The notes beneath the pieces are model-generated. The model was not told the origin of the DNA. It was given only the letters and a program-made list of their open reading frames with translations, and did no database searches. A stretch of DNA of 64,000 nucleotides, taken from Smallanthus sonchifolius (lineage: Eukaryota; Streptophyta; Magnoliopsida; Asterales; Asteraceae). Below are positions 63,929 through 64,000 of the stretch, piece after piece (position 1 is the first letter of the stretch; each line of letters begins with the position of its first letter). Both the position numbers and the translations under genes were made by a program. Location of the stretch: NCBI GenBank assembly GCA_023525975.1, contig CM042034.1, forward strand, positions 61,392,279 through 61,456,278. The letters run 5' to 3'.

Positions 63929-64000
63929 TGTCACACCCTCAAATTTATTTACTTAATAAATAAATAAATAAATTAAGGTTGTAACGATTGGTAGCATCAC
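63929..64000. mobile_element. Start of another LTR, cut by the window end
   Basis: TGTCACACCCTCAAATTTAT has the same opening as the LTRs of A, B and G and interrupts the gag-like frame. An AATAAATAAATA run follows. The rest lies outside the window. Confidence 0.6.

Overview
The window is eukaryotic nuclear DNA from a plant, most likely a eudicot of the daisy family (Asteraceae). It is AT-rich and holds plant LTR retrotransposons of the chromovirus and Sirevirus types, iMet-tRNA primer sites, a Helitron, a tRNA-derived SINE and AT microsatellites. The family-level call is an inference from recalled similarity. I found no intact host gene.

Layout. Positions 1-5540 are intergenic: an inverted-repeat element carrying a gene-like fragment (298-2045), a small Helitron (2080-2656), C-rich minisatellites, a MITE-like inverted repeat (3337-3738) and a SINE with a 7-bp target duplication (4944-5181). 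From about 5540 to 62902 everything lies inside one 5'-truncated Sirevirus-like Ty1/copia element on the + strand, called E here. Only about 7.5 kb of that span is E itself. The rest is nested insertions dated by their 5-bp target-site duplications (TSDs): solo LTR F (6604-20388, TSD CTATC), itself split by chromovirus A (7668-17603); chromovirus C (21974-30811, TSD TATGT); and chromovirus B (32342-59597, TSD ATGTG). B is split by Sirevirus-like copia D (36713-53090, TSD CATCA), which is split by solo LTR G (44132-46911, TSD TCAAT). Nesting reaches four levels. Beyond E, 62903-64000 holds a degraded gag-like ORF broken by the start of another LTR.

How the parts work. A, B and C encode gag, aspartic protease, RT, RNase H and integrase with chromodomain-like tails. 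D and E encode the copia order (integrase before RT) plus a large 3' env-like ORF. Every copy shows stops, frameshifts or insertions, so none looks autonomous. A is the youngest: about ten differences between its two 2-kb LTRs by eye.

Most interesting signals: (1) five LTR families (A, B, C, F, G) carry an intron-like module in which the splice donor is complementary to a block just before the acceptor, and the pairing appears to co-vary between families; (2) two kinds of about 20-bp palindrome array, each shared between a Ty1/copia and a Ty3/gypsy element and lying upstream of TATA-like boxes; (3) a phase-1 intron at the same place in gag of A and B, and an extra coiled-coil ORF upstream of gag in both; (4) an 838-bp duplication around A best explained by recombination between an occupied and an empty allele; (5) env-like ORFs with their own promoter-like region and a splice acceptor touching the ATG.
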